The position numbers were made by a program, and so were the translations under genes. This document shows positions 59,085 through 60,028 of a DNA stretch of 60,028 nucleotides, in pieces. The notes under the pieces were generated by a model, which saw only the letters and a program-made list of their open reading frames with translations, was not told the DNA's origin and did not search any database. The stretch is from the NCBI GenBank assembly GCA_910579965.1, contig CAJTWF010000011.1, forward strand, positions 1-60,028, read 5' to 3'. This DNA is from an uncultured Oscillospiraceae bacterium (GTDB lineage: Bacteria; Bacillota; Clostridia; Oscillospirales; Oscillospiraceae). Position 1 is the first letter of the stretch. Each line of letters starts with the position of its first letter.

Positions 59085-59993
59085 ATGGAAGCTATTGAAA
59101 TTGCCCGCAAGCTGGCCGCCCTGGGCAGCACAGAGGATGCCTGCGACGCATACAGTCTGGTGATTCACCAAAAGGAGGACCCGGCGGCGGAGCTGGAAGC
59201 GGCGGCCTATATCCTGCAATCCGGCGGGAACTATAAGGTTTCATATACCTGTTTTCTTGACTTGTACCAACGGGGACATTTCCGGGAGGAAATCTTCCCA
59301 CTGGTAACCAAGGTGTTCTACGAGCCCAATATTAAGATGATGCAGGGCCGCTACGAGCGGAACTGCAAGCTTTTGAAAAAATATCCCTATCTCTTTCGGA
59401 AGGATTTTCTCCCATTTGAGGAGCTTCCCGTTCGCTTTTATCCCTATGACGACAGCCACGGTTATGTACCCTTTTACCGGGAACAGCAGACCTTTGGCGA
59501 CTATGTAAACTTCAAAAATCCCGTCATCAGCCGGAATTTCTTCAAGGATTTAGAGAATCCGGTTCTGGCCGAGGACGTTACCTCCCAGTATGAACTGGAA
59601 TATTTGCGCGATAATGTGCGGAAAAGTGAGTATGTAGGGCGGGAAAATCACGTCTACCTGCACTACACAGACTGGTCCGTCTTCTGCTCCTATTTACAAT
59701 GTCTGAACATGCGCCCTCTGCTGGAGGAGGAGAAGCTGGTCTTTCTGATCGAGGACGAGCGCTCCCTGTACCCCATTGACTTCAAAGCGCGTTTTGGGAT
59801 TGACTATAGCCAGTATTCTATCAAGCTGGTTGGCATACAGGAGATTACGCGCCTTATTTGGCATACCCAGCTGTCCACCCACAACGGCGGCGACTTTTTT
59901 AATGAGGTTTTTGATAATCACCCCAATCTTCTGGTTTTGCCGTCGATTATGATGTCAAATGCAGTAGAGAATGTCAAGGCTTTCCACGCATAA
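59085..59993 (+). CDS. Protein of unknown function downstream of flagellin
   Basis: A 302-residue soluble protein. The N-terminal 80 residues are helical and repeat-like (ARKLAALGSTEDACDAYSLVI, then AAAYILQSGGNYKVSY), like tetratricopeptide-type helices. The remainder is rich in Tyr, Phe and charged residues (HVYLHYTDWSVFCSYLQCLNMRP, IWHTQLSTHNGGDFFNEVF). I do not recognise a named domain. Similar large proteins sit beside flagellin in flagellar glycosylation islands of Clostridia, so a role in flagellin modification is a guess from position. The stop comes soon after a conserved-looking segment, so the gene may be shortened. AAAGGAA precedes the ATG. Confidence 0.7.
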   Translation: MEAIEIARKLAALGSTEDACDAYSLVIHQKEDPAAELEAAAYILQSGGNYKVSYTCFLDLYQRGHFREEIFPLVTKVFYEPNIKMMQGRYERNCKLLKKYPYLFRKDFLPFEELPVRFYPYDDSHGYVPFYREQQTFGDYVNFKNPVISRNFFKDLENPVLAEDVTSQYELEYLRDNVRKSEYVGRENHVYLHYTDWSVFCSYLQCLNMRPLLEEEKLVFLIEDERSLYPIDFKARFGIDYSQYSIKLVGIQEITRLIWHTQLSTHNGGDFFNEVFDNHPNLLVLPSIMMSNAVENVKAFHA

Positions 59994-60028
59994 AGAACAT
60001 TTTGATATTTCGGAGGGAAGTAACAGTT
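59994..60028 (+). other. Probable ribosome site of a gene beyond the window
   Basis: GGAGGG at 60012-60017 lies close to the window end with no start codon yet visible, so another rightward gene probably follows immediately. Confidence 0.4.

Overview
The window reads as chromosome of a high-GC, spore-forming, flagellated Clostridia member, most likely Oscillospiraceae (Flavonifractor/Intestinimonas-like; inferred from gene content and base composition, not proven). Support comes from a SpoIVB serine peptidase, a G5/3D-domain wall protein, a meso-DAP-type MurE (DNPR motif), an Asp23/FakA pair, NADP-type glutamate dehydrogenase and flagellin.

Layout. 1-1000: AT-rich flank with a decayed IS481-type transposase. 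1240-14214: housekeeping genes on both strands (3D wall protein, TauE exporter, tex, DUF2971 protein, gdhA, argF, purA, acetyltransferase, MerR regulator, fakA/asp23), separated by clear bidirectional terminators. 14404-15960: rsmD-coaD and a coiled-coil protein. 16197-29635: division and cell-wall (dcw) cluster mraZ-rsmH-ftsL-PBP-murE-mraY-ftsW-murG-murA-ftsQ-ftsZ, with MraZ operator repeats at its front, followed by spoIVB. 30868-48920: a catabolic island. A YheO/PAS regulator, a small-molecule kinase and a lactonase run leftward. A dipeptide/oligopeptide ABC transporter, MATE exporter, M29 and M3 peptidases, two amidohydrolases, an iron alcohol dehydrogenase and an RPE-like epimerase run rightward. 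Divergent promoters lie between the two arms. 49050-54183: chemoreceptor plus flavinylated lipoprotein, isochorismatase-like hydrolase and DUF1846 protein, with two palindromic MITE-like repeats.

The standout is 54445-58981: a serine recombinase, a TnpB homologue in which all three RuvC catalytic acids are replaced (D to K, E to R, D to E), a structured intergenic RNA resembling an omega/guide RNA, a CsrA with a long C-terminal extension, and flagellin. The flagellin leader carries two GGA-loop hairpins, the second over the Shine-Dalgarno, which is the expected form of a CsrA target. I read this as a TldR-type (nuclease-dead, RNA-guided repressor) module joined to post-transcriptional control of flagellin by CsrA. 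A large protein of unknown function follows flagellin.

Coordinates and start choices were made by eye. No database search, folding or alignment program was run.
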